Assembly: GCA_015143295.1 (NCBI GenBank)
Contig: JABCRI010000923.1
Coordinates: 1 to 64,000 of the forward strand
From: Tetracentron sinense
Taxonomy: Eukaryota > Streptophyta > Magnoliopsida > Trochodendrales > Trochodendraceae
Length of the DNA stretch: 64,000 nt
Reading direction: 5' to 3'
Shown: piece after piece, positions 49,150-62,144 of the stretch
Layout of the letters: each line of letters opens with the position of its first letter
How positions within the stretch are numbered: position 1 is the stretch's first letter
Notes under the pieces: model-generated
The model's database searches: none
Told to the model about the DNA's origin: nothing
The model's input: only the letters and a program-made list of their open reading frames with translations
Made by a program: the position numbers and the translations under genes

Positions 49150-51566
49150 ATGAATGGGCTTCCCTTCCTTTTCTCACCATCAAAGCTATATCTCACTCAC
49201 TTCAAATCCACCACACCCAGAAAATCTCTCAATTTCATAACAAACCATCCAACTAGAATCCATGAAAATGAGAAGAAGAAAAAAATCCCAAATTTCCATA
49301 CAAATCTTACTTCCACCATATCTTTTCTTTATGCAAGGTACGCCGAGTTCGTGAAGCTGTGGCCGTTTTCGCTAAAATGGAACTCGAAATCTCCGAATTG
49401 GACCAGAAATTCACCGAGAATTCCTTCAAGGATGTGTCTATGAGCGAGCTCTCTTCACAGGTCAGCAAATTCACGCCGGAATTCTTCTTCTGTGTTTTTT
49501 TTAAAGCGATTTCTTCTCCATAAAATGATTATAGTGAAACAAAGACTGTACTTTCTACGCCTTTCGAAAGTTGCGGTCGATATGTTTTAAAACTTCGCAA
49601 AAGAACGTTTTTACTTGTGCTTCCATGATTGGACTGCATTGTAGAATAGGTCCTAATGAAGAAGCTCTGTTGGGTTTCTGAGAAATGCATGAAAATGGGG
49701 TTTTCCCTGCTAATTTTGTGTTTCAGATTGCGCTGAAAGCTTGTTCGTCTCTACAGTTAATTGGGTTTGGAAAGGGGTTCATGGGTATGTTTTAAAGTTT
49801 GGCTTTGGTTGCTGTGGATTTGTTGCGTGTAGTCTTGTGGATATGAATGGGAAATGTGGGGTCTTGGAGGATGCAAGGAAGGTCTTTGATATAATGTCTG
49901 AGAGGAACACCCTTGCTTCGAATTGGTGGTCGTGGGTTATGTCCATAATGGGCTGATGAATGAAGAAGCAATGGAGGTGTACAAGGCCATGCCATTGCAG
50001 TTTTAAGCAGGTTAGAGCTAAACAACATCTTGGGTAGTTCTCTTATAAACTTCTATTCAGAAGCTGGTTTGGTTGAAGATTTTGAACCTGTTTACAGCAG
50101 GATGGTTGAAAGTCGTAGGGACATGGAATTTGCTTGTTTCCAGTTATGTGCAAAATAGGCTGATTAAGAAAGCCCGTGATTTATTCTGTCAAATGAAATC
50201 AGTGAACTTGAGATTCGAATTGGTGACTCTACTATCTGTGCTATCCACTTCCAAGCAATTAGAGCTTGGTAAAGTGGTGCACTGTATTGTATTAGAAACA
50301 ACCAATAATCTGATGTGGGCATTGCGAGCAGCATTATTGATATGTACACCAAGTGAGAGGATTGATGAGGCTAGATGAGTCTTCAACACTACATTGGAAA
50401 AAGATTTTGTGTGAGCAATACAATAATTGCTGCTTATGAAGAGTTGGTTCTGAGCAGTGAGATATCAGATGCAGTTAAGAGGGTCTGCCTCCGAATTTGG
50501 TATCTTGGAATTCGGCGATTTTGGGATTTCTGAGAAGTGGCCTGGTTAATGAAGCCAAAGATATGTTCTCGGAGATGCAGTCTACTGGTGTCCAGCCTAA
50601 CCTGATCACTTGGGACTGTTCTTATCTCTGGTTTGGTGCAAAATGGATATGGGTACATGGCAATCCTACTTTTCCAGCTAAAGCAAGCAGTGGGAATACA
50701 ACCAAATACCGGGACCATTGTAGTATACTCTTGGCCTGTACTAACATAGTGCCATTACAGCACGGAATAACAATTCAGGAGTATGAGCCTTTCTCATCTT
50801 GTTCAATTGTGATACCTTCCAAAAAAAAACTTCTATGGTACACATGTTTGCTGAATGTGGAAGTATACATCTAGCTAAGGTGTTTGATGTGGCTTTTAAA
50901 CAAGGAGCTACCTTTCTGCAACGCAATCATCTCCGTGTATGCATTAAATGGTCAAGCTGCAGCAGTTATTGAACTCTTTAACCAGATGCAAAGAGAAGGA
51001 ATGGAACAGATAGCATCACCATCAATGCTGTCTGATTAACATGTAGTCATGCTCGGTTGGTGGTTTATGGTATGGAGTTTTTTTTTCTGAGAGTACTATG
51101 GTTGTGTGGTTAGTTTTATTTCTCGCAGTGAATACAATAATATTTAGATCCCTTATTGCCACTTGTAGTGAACACAATAAGATTGAGCTTGGGGAGTATT
51201 TTTCTGCACCACATATTCATATTGGAGTCAAATAACTCATGAAACCACATGGCACTTTCAAACACATGCAGCTGCCAAGAAGGTTGGATGAGGTATCAAA
51301 GTTGAGGGATTTGACGAGAGAAAAAATGGTTGAGAAAGAAACCTGGGTGCAGCTGGATTCAAATTGGAAGAGAACTCCATGTGTTTGTGACTGGTGATGG
51401 ATTGCACCCACAAACTGAGGTAATTTACAAGACATGGGCTAGGTTGGAAAGGGAAATGAGATTTATTGGTTATGCTTATACAATTAATAATGCTGAAATC
51501 CCATGTTCTTATCTACAAGACTTGATTAGTAAATTAAGGGGAGATTGTATATGCTTACCACAATAA
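49150..51566 (+). pseudogene. CRR21-like pentatricopeptide repeat (PPR-E/DYW class) gene, decayed
   Basis: In Arabidopsis CRR21 (At5g55740) is a chloroplast RNA-editing PPR protein. Here a Ser/Thr/Lys-rich N-terminus (MNGLPFLFSPSKLYLTHFKS) resembles an organelle transit peptide. Later pieces in different frames follow the PPR order: MIGLHCRIGPNEEAL (near 49630), GKGVHGYVLKFGF and CGVLEDARKVFD (49741-49956), WNLLVSSYVQNRLIKKARDL (50115-50200), a region ending in ERIDEAR (to 50378), WNSAILGFLRSGLVNEAKDM (50500-50570) and KKPGCSWIQIGRELHVFV (51335-51390), the typical E-domain boundary. Several frameshifts, stops and a missing block (about 51010-51240) break it. Lack of introns is normal for PPR genes and does not imply retroposition. 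Confidence 0.85.
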
Positions 51567-53600
51567 GACCCAAATTTAAGGGAGAATGAGCTTAATGTGG
51601 TTGGTGGTCCCTATTTGTAAGGAGAACAATTGATGCAGAGCCAACAACTATAAACCTCTGGAGACATCTGCAGAACTCAATTGATCATGGGGAAATTGAT
51701 GCATATTATTTTCTTTTTCCTGCGAGGAGAACTCAAGTTCCGAGAATAAGTAGGGAAAAATCATAATCGTCAATCAAGAGAAGACTGAGGCAGGTTATGA
51801 CAATGGTTTCTTGTGAGATCTGAAATGGTTAAGTTGAGATGCTCTTAGAGATAAAATGGCACCATCGAATAAAACCGTCTAGAAACCATTCGATACAATT
51901 CTGACAGCTCTATCTCCACTTGAATTTCCAGAAGCAAGCTTGGTTGAAATGTAGTTCTAAGAGCGGTAATTAAGTTAAACATGCCTATTTGGTATCTATG
52001 GGAGATGACACTGCCCTTCAGTTGTGCTTACTGTTGTTCTAGTTGATCTGTGACCCTCTATTCGGTTTTCATGAAAGGGATGCATCTTATCATTGATTTT
52101 TCATGTAATCATAAAGGAGAGTAAATAACTATAGCGGATTTTAAGCTTCACTCCAGTTGGAGTAAATCTGTTGCCCAAATGTCTCCTTCTGTTGTATTTT
52201 GATCTTCTCCTGAATAAACTATGAATGAGAAGGAAAATAACTTTTCTGTGTTAATTGGATCTCTTGAACAGTCAGTTTGTAAAAAGAACAGAAAGATAAA
52301 CAAGAATAATTATTCGCATTACACCTTCGTTAAACTAATCAACCCAGGTTGCAGGAGCTTCCTTTAGTCCATATATATATCCTCATCGATCTCAGATGGA
52401 AATCTCCAACATTCTTTTTTATACCACCCGCTATTTTAATCCATACAATAATCCTGCTTGTTTCTGTATAGCAAGAACACATGTGAAATGCGGATAGAAT
52501 TTTCTATACGACTATTTTTAAGTGGTGGTGAGGAGGGTATTTGATTTGCATTATACATACTTTTCAAGAAGTGAAAACCACATATTTAAGGTTCCCTTTC
52601 TTGCTTACAAGTCGCACTTACTGGTGATTATCGGATTGGCTTTTTACTCTATTCAGATCTGGGTATCATCACTTTAGTTCTCAGAATTCGATTTTAAACC
52701 AAGTAATCAGATTCACTTAGTTTTATCTAATTGGGGAAACAGATTGTTCACTCAGATATGTTTGCAAGTCATATGGATTGATTTACATCTCATCAGTTCA
52801 TGTAAATGATCTTGGAGGAGTCAAATAATGCAATGTGATTGAGCGTGAAAGAGGGAAAAACTACAAATTGCACCGATCTACTTATTAAGAGTTGCATCGT
52901 TTGAATCAATTTGAAATTCACGGGGCTTTAAATCAATTTATGTTGCAGTTTAAAGATCTAACCCTTCATAGAAGCTTAGAAACTAAAAATGTTTGGCATA
53001 ATACTGTTTATGCATTGTAAAATTGGACTAGTACATACACTAGCAAGAGGTTTTTATAAGGGTTCAGTGTATTTCTTGGAAAAATGTTTAGTTGCACAGA
53101 ATTATTTTTAAAAAAATAACGAAGTTCGTACATGAGTCAAGCATTGAAGCTGAATATTGCTCATCAAAGGATGAAGGAGCCCTTAGAGCATTACGTTTCC
53201 ATAAGTAAGACAGATGGTATTTCGGAAATCCCCCGTGACCCCCCCGCGCAAGGATATAGTCACTATTTGTAGTAAATAATTTGTCGATGCACATAATCAT
53301 CGGTACTGACATTAAAAGTTTAAAAACATGTTCTCTTTGTTTCAGAATTATAGTTTTAGGTTTATGATCTTCTCATTCTCTCCAAAAAAAAAACAAAAAT
53401 TACTGAGATTGTGATCTAATTGAATTTAAATTATTTCTTTGAAATTACAATATATAGTACATTACATGTGAAGTCTCTTTAGTGTTTGAATTTCATCACA
53501 ATACTTGTAGCTAGCTGAGTTAGTAAAGAGTTATATGTCTATTTCATGTATGTCTCAACAATCTAACCAACCTGAGGAGAAGAACAAATGGTAATTGAAA
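51567..53600. other. Gene-free AT-rich spacer
   Basis: About 2 kb with only short chance ORFs on both strands. No repeat shared with the rest of the window is apparent. Confidence 0.5.
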
Positions 53601-53699
53601 TTATATTAGGCGATGATCACGATGCAAAAACAATGTTGCTGTGTAGTTCTGATACCATTATTAAGTCTTTTCCGGTGTTTCTAATAGCGCTTAAAGGAA

Positions 53700-54560
53700 G
53701 GTTTGTCTCTAAAAGTCCCCTATTAGAAGTTTATCGCATTGTTTCCAAATTAGAACTTGGAAATATATATATAGAATTCCATCAAAGAAGCTTGATTTGA
53801 ATGTCCAAAATGATAAGCCGAAGGACATATCTGGAGGAGATGATTTGTTGTGGAAACATCTCTCGTTTCTTTCTTTCCATATGTGGTACACAAAGGAGCA
53901 AAAAGCTAAACTCCTGACATTACTTGAGAAGCTCTTAGTCTTGCATTTTCTAGTAAACCATCCAATGGTTTGCTCTCTAGTTGGGCAAGAGACGGCCTTG
54001 GAGCAAGAGAACACCGGAGCAGATTTGTCCATATCTGAACCGTATAAGAGAGAAAGTGGCGATCAGATGGTTGTGGTCTTTAGGATGCCTGAAAGCATAG
54101 AAAACTACATTGGCTCCAATAAATCCTCTTGCCATCATCTTGTCCATGGTGGATAAGGCTTCCTTGCTCACAAAACCAGGATATGAATGAGTGGTTAGGG
54201 GATATTGGTGTTACACCACACCACCTTGTGCCATCGGTTTGTCACGTTCCTATTTCTGAATACCCAAGCCATTTCAATGAGAACTCCCATGGACTGTCGG
54301 CGCCAAAATAATTTGTCTGATTTGCGTGGTCACCTAGCGTCCCGAAAAGAGCATCGATCTCATCCCAAACATCATATAAGTTTTGGGGTCTAAGGGGACA
54401 CCCTCGGGCCTCCATTCACCTTGATCTCGCAAGCTAGACACCAAGTCATGCCTGTGAATTGGAGGTTTCTTCTCTGGTTAATAAGAACCCCTTGAGGGTG
54501 CCATGGTTCCAAAACCAAAGTTAGTAGTGCACCCATTCCAATGTGTGCGTGTATCTTAAG
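53700..54560 (-). mobile_element. LINE 3' fragment (L1 type)
   Basis: On the minus strand the translation contains WFTRKCKTKSFSSNVRSLAF then CSFVYHIWKERNERCFHNKS, which aligns with WFARKSKG...LCKFSFCAFIYHLWTE of the LINE at 24438-25272, and upstream MARGFIGANV and DHNHLIATFSL. This is the C-terminal zf-RVT region of a related LINE. Frameshifted and 5' truncated. The upstream boundary near 54560 is uncertain. Confidence 0.7.
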
Positions 54561-54762
54561 GCTACTCTAAAGCTAACCAATCATCATAATCTCACTAGAA
54601 TTCTCTCCATTGTGTCATAGTTTTCTCTTTTCTCTGTGGTGGGTAAGCACTAAAAGAAGTAGCTCCTTGAACACCTTGCTTGAGTGACCCTATTCTTATA
54701 CCCTTTGGAATTTTTCAACTGTAAGTTATGGTTACATCATTTTAGTGGGTATCTGTCCAAAC

Positions 54763-55314
54763 TAGAGGTGGTCAACGAGCCGAGCTGGGCATTACTCAGG
54801 CTCGGCTCGTGGATTTTTGATGTTTGTCCGGCTGGCTCGAGCTTGAAAAGGTCAGCTCAGGGCCCGGATCATCCACAAATCATCAAGCTCAAGCAGAGCT
54901 CAAGCAGCTCGTTAAGCTCTAATTTAAAAAAAAAATGTTATAATGGGGACGATATTTTAACAATTAAGAGATTAAATGGGAGGTACAAAAAAAAAAAGGG
55001 AAGATAAAATAGTGTTTCACTAACATAATGAACATTTTCATGTTCTTAATTTAAAAAACTTATTTCAGTTTTTAGATTTTTTAAGTAAAAACTCAATTTT
55101 GGCAGGGGTATAACTGTACATGGGTATTAATGAATAGTCGAGTCGAAATGAGTAAGTTACTCTTACTCGAGCTCAGCTCGTACTAAACAAGCTCACTCAC
55201 TCGGCCGGCTTGGCTCGGCTCGGCTCGGCTCAGCTCGATGAGCTTTTTATCCTGCTCAAAACTCGACTCGTTTCGAGCCGAGGTCGAGCTGCTAGGACTC
55301 ATTGACAGCCCCTA
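54763..55314. mobile_element. hAT-type non-autonomous element (552 bp)
   Basis: Terminal repeats TAGAGGTGGTCAACGAG and complement of TAGGGGCTGTCAATGAG, with exact 8 bp target duplication GTCCAAAC (54755-54762, 55315-55322). Subterminal GAGCCGAGC/GCTCGGCTC clusters and length match the element at 25282-25834. No transposase. Confidence 0.9.
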
Positions 55315-55377
55315 GTCCAAACCCACCACAAGCCTGAATATTAAATTCAAATATTAAAATATGGCAAAGATAAAAGG

Positions 55378-55406
<29 letters not shown>
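55378..55406. repeat. Poly-A tract
   Basis: 29 consecutive A, just right of the hAT element. No retroposon body is recognisable to its left. Confidence 0.9.
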
Positions 55407-55410
<4 letters not shown>

Positions 55411-57189
55411 CACGTTTTGTTCCATTGGAATAAAGATGTGAAAGTCAGTACCCGATATAAAGGAAGGTCTCTACAATGCAAGTTATAAATAATTTAAAAG
55501 TAAAACTAACTTATTAAAGTTATTATTTATAGTTTTATTCTATCTTGTGCACTAGCCATAATGGGTCCATTCTATAATTGAAGGGTATGTATTATGTTGT
55601 TCTGAAAGGAAATGACAAGTTGTATGTTGAAGGGTAGACTTAGGTAAGCTGCCCTTAAAAAAAATTAGAAAATAAAATACAAAGAGAGATAGAGAGAGAG
55701 TGGGGGTCATGTACTTAAGCCTTAACATCTATTGGACCACAAAATAATTCAGGTACCATGCCAAGGTAGTAGGGTCCCTGCCCATTACTGTAGTGCTAGT
55801 GGGACACCTTTGCTTTTACTCTCAGTGTCCCAATCACTTTGAAAAATTTTCTGTTCTTCTCAGATGTCCCTACTCCATATAATACCTTTGGATATTTATC
55901 ATCTGAAAAGGTAAATGCTTAACTGAAAGCCGCATGAGGACTATGTAGTAGAATGTGCAATTCTCAGTGGTCATAATCATACCTTTTTACCACATATAAG
56001 TTGCAGTAAGATTTAATCATCTTATTAAGATAAGCAATTAACAAGTTCCTTGGGAGAGTGATGCCAAACGGGACTCACAGTTAATAGTTTCTGTCAAAAG
56101 TCTCACCTTGTTTAAAATGATTACTCTTCAGCTTCTCTGATTAATCAAACAAAAAGTTATCCATCCATTCCCACTAAAACACCACATTAGCAAGGTTTGA
56201 CTTCGAAAAGTAAGAAAATTTGGGCATTTTGGTCCCCAAACTCGAAATGAAATTTGGCGAAATTTTCAAGTCTTTTGCTGAGGCGCCTGAATACTAGACT
56301 TTTGTATCCGACCAAAAAGTGGTACGTCCGGCACTTTCGGTTCTGTTTTTGACACGAAAGAAAAATGCTCTCTCCAACGACGCCGTCCCCATGTTTTACC
56401 TTCAGCGCAAGTTAGCATATATGATATAGCCTGTGAATGATATATAAAAGGAAGGGCACATTGCACATATCTAAGCTGTTTTTTTTTCTTTCTTTCTTTT
56501 TTTCTCTTTTCTTTTTCTTTTTTTTTTATTTTATTTATTGGGTTAATCCGGATTCAGAGGGGCCCATATAAAAGCTTGCAATAGACGAGTTTTTCCTCCC
56601 TGGCACACATGTGCTCGAGAGTATTGTGGTAGTGGTGGCCCCACCCTCGCGTGTATCCGCAGCTGAACCTATGTGTCAGTGTTTTTACTGTCCCAGAAAG
56701 GGAAAAGACCAGCCTGTTTCCAGGCCCCCACAACCATTCTCGACGGACTAATCATACCGTTTAACAATTTGCCCCCCATTTTCAATGTTTGATTTCCCAA
56801 CTGCCCTAAAGAGGTCAACTATAAGAACGGTCCAGATCTCACGATGTCTGCTTCCGGCCCCACTTAAAGAGCCACGAGATACTAAAAATGGATACTTACT
56901 TAAATATAAGCTGCTGGCAGAATTTAGTGAGGATAGCAAGAAAATAAAAAAATTTCACCAAAGACCAAGAAAAAATACTGTGAATTAAAACACAAATTAC
57001 TTCATTATAAAAATAATAATGAAAAATATTCAATTCCAATCAGAGCAGGGAAAACCCCCCAAACAATTCAAAAACTATAAACTCACAAAACCCAAAAAAA
57101 AAAAAAAAATTTAATAATAACAATAATTCTGGGTCATTCTTAACTTACTTCCGCATGTGCGAGGTTAAAAAAGCCACCCTTCACAAATT
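55407..57189. other. Gene-free spacer with low-complexity tracts
   Basis: Contains a GA tract (about 55682-55700), a pyrimidine tract of about 60 bases (56478-56537) and an A run near 57090-57110. No gene seen. Confidence 0.5.
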
Positions 57190-60100
57190 TGCTTGTCCTT
57201 TTTCGGTTAACAATTTCGAAAATGTCTTTAAGGTGTGCCAGCGGCAGGCGGAGTCCTTGACTCTCGGGAAGGGCGTGTGACCGTAGTCCCGTAGAAGGGT
57301 CATCAGACGACTGAACGTTATTACATCATCAGTATCCCCGCGATTCATATCCTCCATCATCCGCACCACTTCTTGTATGCAGGCTTTGATCTGGTTACAG
57401 TCGAGACACCGGCCATGCTATCTGGAGCAGCTGCACCATCCTCTTCTATATTATGATATTCTGCTATCAGCTCCACATCAAAAACCTCAGCCGTCCATTC
57501 CTCTCTCACCACCGACTGGCCCACCCTAGGGCAGATCAATCCCTTCTTCTACCAAACGACGCTTGATTGGTGCCTTACCCGTCAGCAGCCCAACAGCAAT
57601 ACTCCGACGCTGTACACGTGGATTTGAAACGTTCCTTCCGGGTTTCCACAAACATCCGGCGCACGGTAGCCTGCCACCCGGTTGGGTTGCGTGGATGCTC
57701 CGAAATATTGGGTTGAGTCCAAAGTCCGAAAGGCAAGCGTCGTGGTCTGGACGGAGTAGGATGTTGGAGGACTTGATGTTGCCGTGTACGACTTTTCCTG
57801 ACCGTGGAGGTGGGCTAGGCCTCGTCCGGCGCTAAGCGCTATTTTCATTCGGTTGTCCAGTCCAGCGGCCGTCCTCCTGAGCTCTGCTATTCCGTCGATG
57901 AAATCACCGGCGCAGTCCAGTTAACCCCTCATATTTGTTTTACTAAATAAAAAACCCCAGTACACATTGTTAATTGGAGCCAAATCATCTCCGGTGATAA
58001 ACAGGATTTGGCAAAATCCGGTTATCACCTAGAGTCGCCACGTGTCTCCTTTGAAACCCCTTAACCAGGGTAAGGTTCAATCCACCTTTTTGGTTTTTTA
58101 AGAAATATTAATTACTTTTTTAAAATGAAAAAAAAACTGGTGTTTAATATTAAAAAAAAACTCTAAAAAATCAGACTTTTTAATTTTAAAAAAAATCAAT
58201 ATTAAAAAAAAAAAAAACCAAAAAATAAGAGGGTGAAACCCTAGGGGGGGATGAACCTTTACCCAGAGTTAAGGGGGTGTCAAAGGACACGTGGCGACCT
58301 CTAGAGGTAATAACCGGATTTGCCAAATTCCGGTTATCACCTTAGAGGATTTGACTCCTTGGTAATAACCCAAATGTATTGGATTCTTAAATTCAAAAAT
58401 TCTATAGGGGTAAATTCGGAAAAAATTATCGGTGGGCAACAATGAATCGAGTAGGTTTTTGATATGCGCGCCGCCTCTCATAGCGAAAAGACATTCTGCC
58501 CCTGGGTTTAAACCACAGACATTCTCGGAAATAATAAAAGGATATATTCGGTATCTAAAGGATCAGGAAGAAAGCGCAATGAAAGGAAACCAAAAGCATG
58601 TCGGGGGTGGATTCGTTTAAGAACGTTGCCAATAATGGGAGCATGTAATAGAAGAACTCCAAGGCACCAAGGCAGCGCAGTGAGCACACCACCGTAGAGG
58701 TAAACATGACTCTAAACAACTTCTGTCATCAAAATCCAAAAAAAGCACTAATGATTCTATTTATTAAAAAACGGGGAAAACAAAAAAAAAAAGGATTTCC
58801 ATGACTGTAAAACAGCTCGAGGCTCATTGCTGTTGAAACAGAAAAAATCCAGAGAGAACTAGGAAATCATACCGTGGAGAAGCGAGATAAGCTACAGCGG
58901 CCATGAAAATCGTTAGACAAGGAGATCTTTGTCTTGGAGTAGTAAAAAAGCTCTCAAAGGAACCACATTTTCGTGCTTAATCTTCCCCAAAACCTCCATC
59001 TGCATCTCGAATTCCTTGGTAACGGAAACATCTTTCAATCTCTCACAACCACAGTTGTTCCTTCTTCAAAACCGCTTTATCGAGTCCACGAGTTTCCTTT
59101 CCCCAAAAACCTCGCAGAAGCTCTCAACAGATCGCCAAATCGAAACTATAAACCCGCCATTGAAAAACAACCAACCAATTGTTTCTCTACAATTCCATGC
59201 CACCTGTAATGTCGTCTTTTGAAGATGAAGTGCACCGTCTCTGCAACACAGACCTATCCGCCGGCTTCGGAGGATCGTGGCTGTCGCCGGTGCCGCTTCG
59301 CAAGCAGAGAAGGAGACTATAAATAGAAGCAGTAGGAATATAATATGGCCCCGCCCAACAGAAAGTCGCGATAATTGCCGATGTTGCAGAGTTTTTTAGA
59401 GCTTTTGCCGAACGAGGTCGTCGGGAAATTCGAGGACGGAGATGGAGCGGAGAAGGGAAAAAAGGACAAGGGAAAAACGGGCTGCAAGGACTAACGGTCC
59501 GCCGCAGAGAGTTATATTGCGACAAAACGACGATTTCGGGAAATTTCAAGGGTTGTTTTAGGAATAGAAAACCGTTGAAGATGTTATTAGAAACATTGAA
59601 AATCCACCAAACCGAACGGGAGGAATGCGGGGAGATGCCGTGAAAACCCAAATTGTCTTGCAGAAAGAGCCAGTTAAGTGGGTCAGATCGTTGACTGACA
59701 AATGGTATTTTTCCGGTAAAGTTATTGAGCGAAAGTTCCAACGTGACAGGCAGCGAGTCATCGTGTCACAGGCGCCGGAAATCGACGGCAGGAAGAAAGC
59801 GATTGTTCTGGAGATAGAGAATTCGCAATAACTTCAAGTTTGAGAAAATCAGAGGGCGGAATCCCACATGAAAGGGATTAGAGCGGAGACTAAGAACGCG
59901 TAGTAGATGGGTAAGATGGCCGATAGGTGTTCGCGGGATCTGAACAAAGGGCCAACGCCTGGAAGAGGAGAGAGTAGAGGAAGATGGTTAGAGTCGCAGT
60001 CGACTCCGACCAGTTGCAAACGGAGACAGAAGTGGTTCATTGAGAGCCGATTCTCGTGTGGTATTGAGAGAGATGAAGGAAAGGAGGGCCTGTGGTCTTG

Positions 60101-60190
60101 CGTCGGTCCGAATCGACTCCGCCAACCAGCAGCAAAAACAGAGAAGAAACAAGGAAAACCCAAAACAGAAATAGAAAAAAACAAGGCCAT
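57190..60190 (-). pseudogene. LRR receptor-like kinase (At2g26730-like, probable inactive kinase type), decayed
   Basis: Read on the minus strand from ATG at 60190: hydrophobic signal segment (MALFFSISVLGFPCFFSVFA), N-terminal LRR cap (VGVDCDSN, PGVGPL), LRRs (LSLNNFTGKIPF, near 59735), a juxtamembrane tail TSSSKDDITGG near 59205, kinase N-lobe (RLKDVSVTK then [20 protein letters not shown], near 58965-59060) and C-lobe (MKIALSAGRGLAHLHG, NRVAGYRAPDV, then VREEWTAEVFDVEL and VRMMEDMNRGD, 57850-57330). The order matches plant LRR-III kinases such as At2g26730. Many frameshifts and stops. A MITE (57976-58358) sits in the interval between the lobes, where such genes have an intron. Loss of function looks old because decay is spread along the whole length. 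Confidence 0.85.
57976..58358. mobile_element. Foldback MITE (383 bp) with palindromic ends
   Basis: Arms of about 110 bp are inverted copies: GGAGCCAAATC ... GTCGCCACGTGTC ... TTAACC.GGGTAA on the left, complement on the right ending GATTTGACTCC. Each end itself forms a hairpin around GGTGATAA...TTATCACC. The centre is A/T-rich. G-box-like CACGTG occurs in both arms. Target duplication not certain. Confidence 0.75.
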
Positions 60191-60299
60191 TGACTGGGGG
60201 TTGTAGCAACCGAGAGCTCTTCTATTGCGCGGTCTGGAGAGGGTTTATGGTGGCGTTTGGATTAAAAGAAAAGCGGTATTTGCGGCGAGAATCCATTAG

Positions 60300-60400
60300 A
60301 GACGGGAAGCTACTGTTTTGCAAGGAAGAGAGAGAGAGATAAGAGATCGAGAGGGATGTAAAACGGAGGGTGAGAGAGAAAGAGAGAAATCCGCGGCCAA
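60300..60400 (-). promoter_or_regulatory. CT-rich leader upstream of the LRR-kinase pseudogene
   Basis: On the minus strand this is a run of CTCTCT/TTTCTCTC repeats, the kind of pyrimidine-rich patch often found in plant core promoters and 5' leaders. It lies about 110-210 bp before the ATG at 60190. Confidence 0.4.
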
Positions 60401-60604
60401 AAAGACAAAAAAAGTAACGCGAAGCGGTCGTGTGGCTGTTTGACATAATAATGGAATAACTTTTACATGGAAAAAAACGCGATTTTTGATAATGAAAATT
60501 ACACAAACGCAAGCAGATTAGAGAAAAAAACCGGCTACTCGCATTACACAAAAGCTTACGTCTATTTAATATACGAGCAAATAGTACCTCTCTCACAAAA
60601 CCTT

Positions 60605-60790
60605 TTTTGAACTAAGGTTAAAAAATTAATTTTGTGTATATTTTTCATATAACAGATAGATGTGTGAACCTTTGGGGTGAGTGAACGTAAAACAGTAATA
60701 AAAGAAGATAAAAAAGGGAACACATGGCCCCAAAATAGGGGACGCGACAGTAAGTCACCTCCTCGCTCGAAGAGGGTGATTATTTGCCTT
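60605..60790. repeat. Fragment of the hairpin-ended MITE family
   Basis: Matches 13615-13815, including TAGATGTGTGAACC, GGGA(A/C)ACATGGCCCC and the terminal hairpin 'agtcacctcctcg' ... 'agagggtgatta'. Only the right part is present. Confidence 0.6.
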
Positions 60791-62144
60791 AATCTATATT
60801 CTTAACATGTACTTTGTGAGGGGACGGGGAAGCCTTGTAGTGTTGCGGAATGTGTGTATAGTCACCACTATTGGTCTGAGGAGGGTGTGAGTGTTGACAT
60901 CTCCAACCGTTCCTCACTAGAACAATTATAACAGATTACCGCCTGAATTTTGTGTCATTCAATAAACATAAATAAAAACATATGAGTGGATAGGGGTTCC
61001 GGACTTATGTCTCAAAGCCAGCGGAAGGTCTGGATTTTGATTTTTCCCTTCCCTTGGGGCTAGCTCGCATTATCATCTAGAACTTAACTGGTGTGAGGGC
61101 TGCAAGCTCTGTCCATACTTTGGGAGTAGTCCCAGCGGAAGGGTTGAGACATCCCGAGTTATCAAAAATAAGAAATAATGCCTTTTGATGCAAATTACAA
61201 TAATAAGATAAGTGGGGGTAATTTCTAGCAACTAGGTATAAGATCTGTCGAAAACAAGTAGTAACGGACGATTTATTTGCGGAAGAATATCAGTGCATAC
61301 CAACAGGTAGTGAGTAACAATGGGCATTGGAATGCGAATTTGGAAGCATACGGACTCCACTTGCGCGAGGACACACCCCCATTGTATAGTGCCCTTCTCT
61401 ATTTATAGCCCTATTTATGGGAGGCAAATTGGCCAGTAAATTGGTTGACCACTTGATGTTACCACATTGTAACTTCGAAGTATTGTGTCTGACACCCCAC
61501 TTCTTACGCCAGTGGTGGGGTGTGGCCTCTATTTTGAAAAGATGGTAGGAGATCCAATCCCCAGGTGAGCAGAAGAGCGGCCAGGCCTCCCAACTCCGAG
61601 CAACGACTAACCTTTTCTATCTATTACTCATAGTTGAACTAGCGGATACCAACGTACGAAGGCATGGATGTTTGAATAAAAAAAAATTTTGAAAACAATA
61701 CAAAAAATGACTTTAAAAAGCAATCAAGAAAAAAATAAAAAATATTAAACACAAATAAGAATAATTTTTAAAAAAAAAAACAATTCTAAGGGCGTGGTAA
61801 AAGGGTTAGTTATGCGGTCCACTAAGTGAAGTTATTAATTTTAAAAAAAAAATATAATGGGAAGAGTGATAAAAAAAAGGTATTAGGAGTTCCACGTAAG
61901 TGGACTTGGGACTTGGAATGGGAATCTGTTTCAACAACAACAGTCTAATAATTTAACTAAATCCTTCTGGTTGTCTTAAACTACTTTGGAGACATAATGA
62001 GCTAGATCAAGTGATGAGTGGCATTCACCATATTAGAAGAAGAGCAAGAGGGATGCCCTAGACCATTAATTTCTTTAGGTATATTAGTATAGATGCACCT
62101 CAAACAAACTAAAAGTCGTTGGAATCTAACTTACTAATCATACC
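60791..62144. other. Unassigned spacer
   Basis: Moderately GC, non-coding. It has words reminiscent of LTR leaders ('tctctatttatagccctatt' near 61390-61410), but no paired ends or target duplications are visible. Confidence 0.4.

Noticed and set aside
53088-53312. Minus-strand ORF of 74 codons
   Set aside because: No domain, no neighbour support and ordinary length for chance in AT-rich DNA.
59187-59741. Minus-strand ORF of 184 codons as a separate gene
   Set aside because: It is one open stretch of the LRR-kinase pseudogene (LRR end, then tail), not an independent protein.
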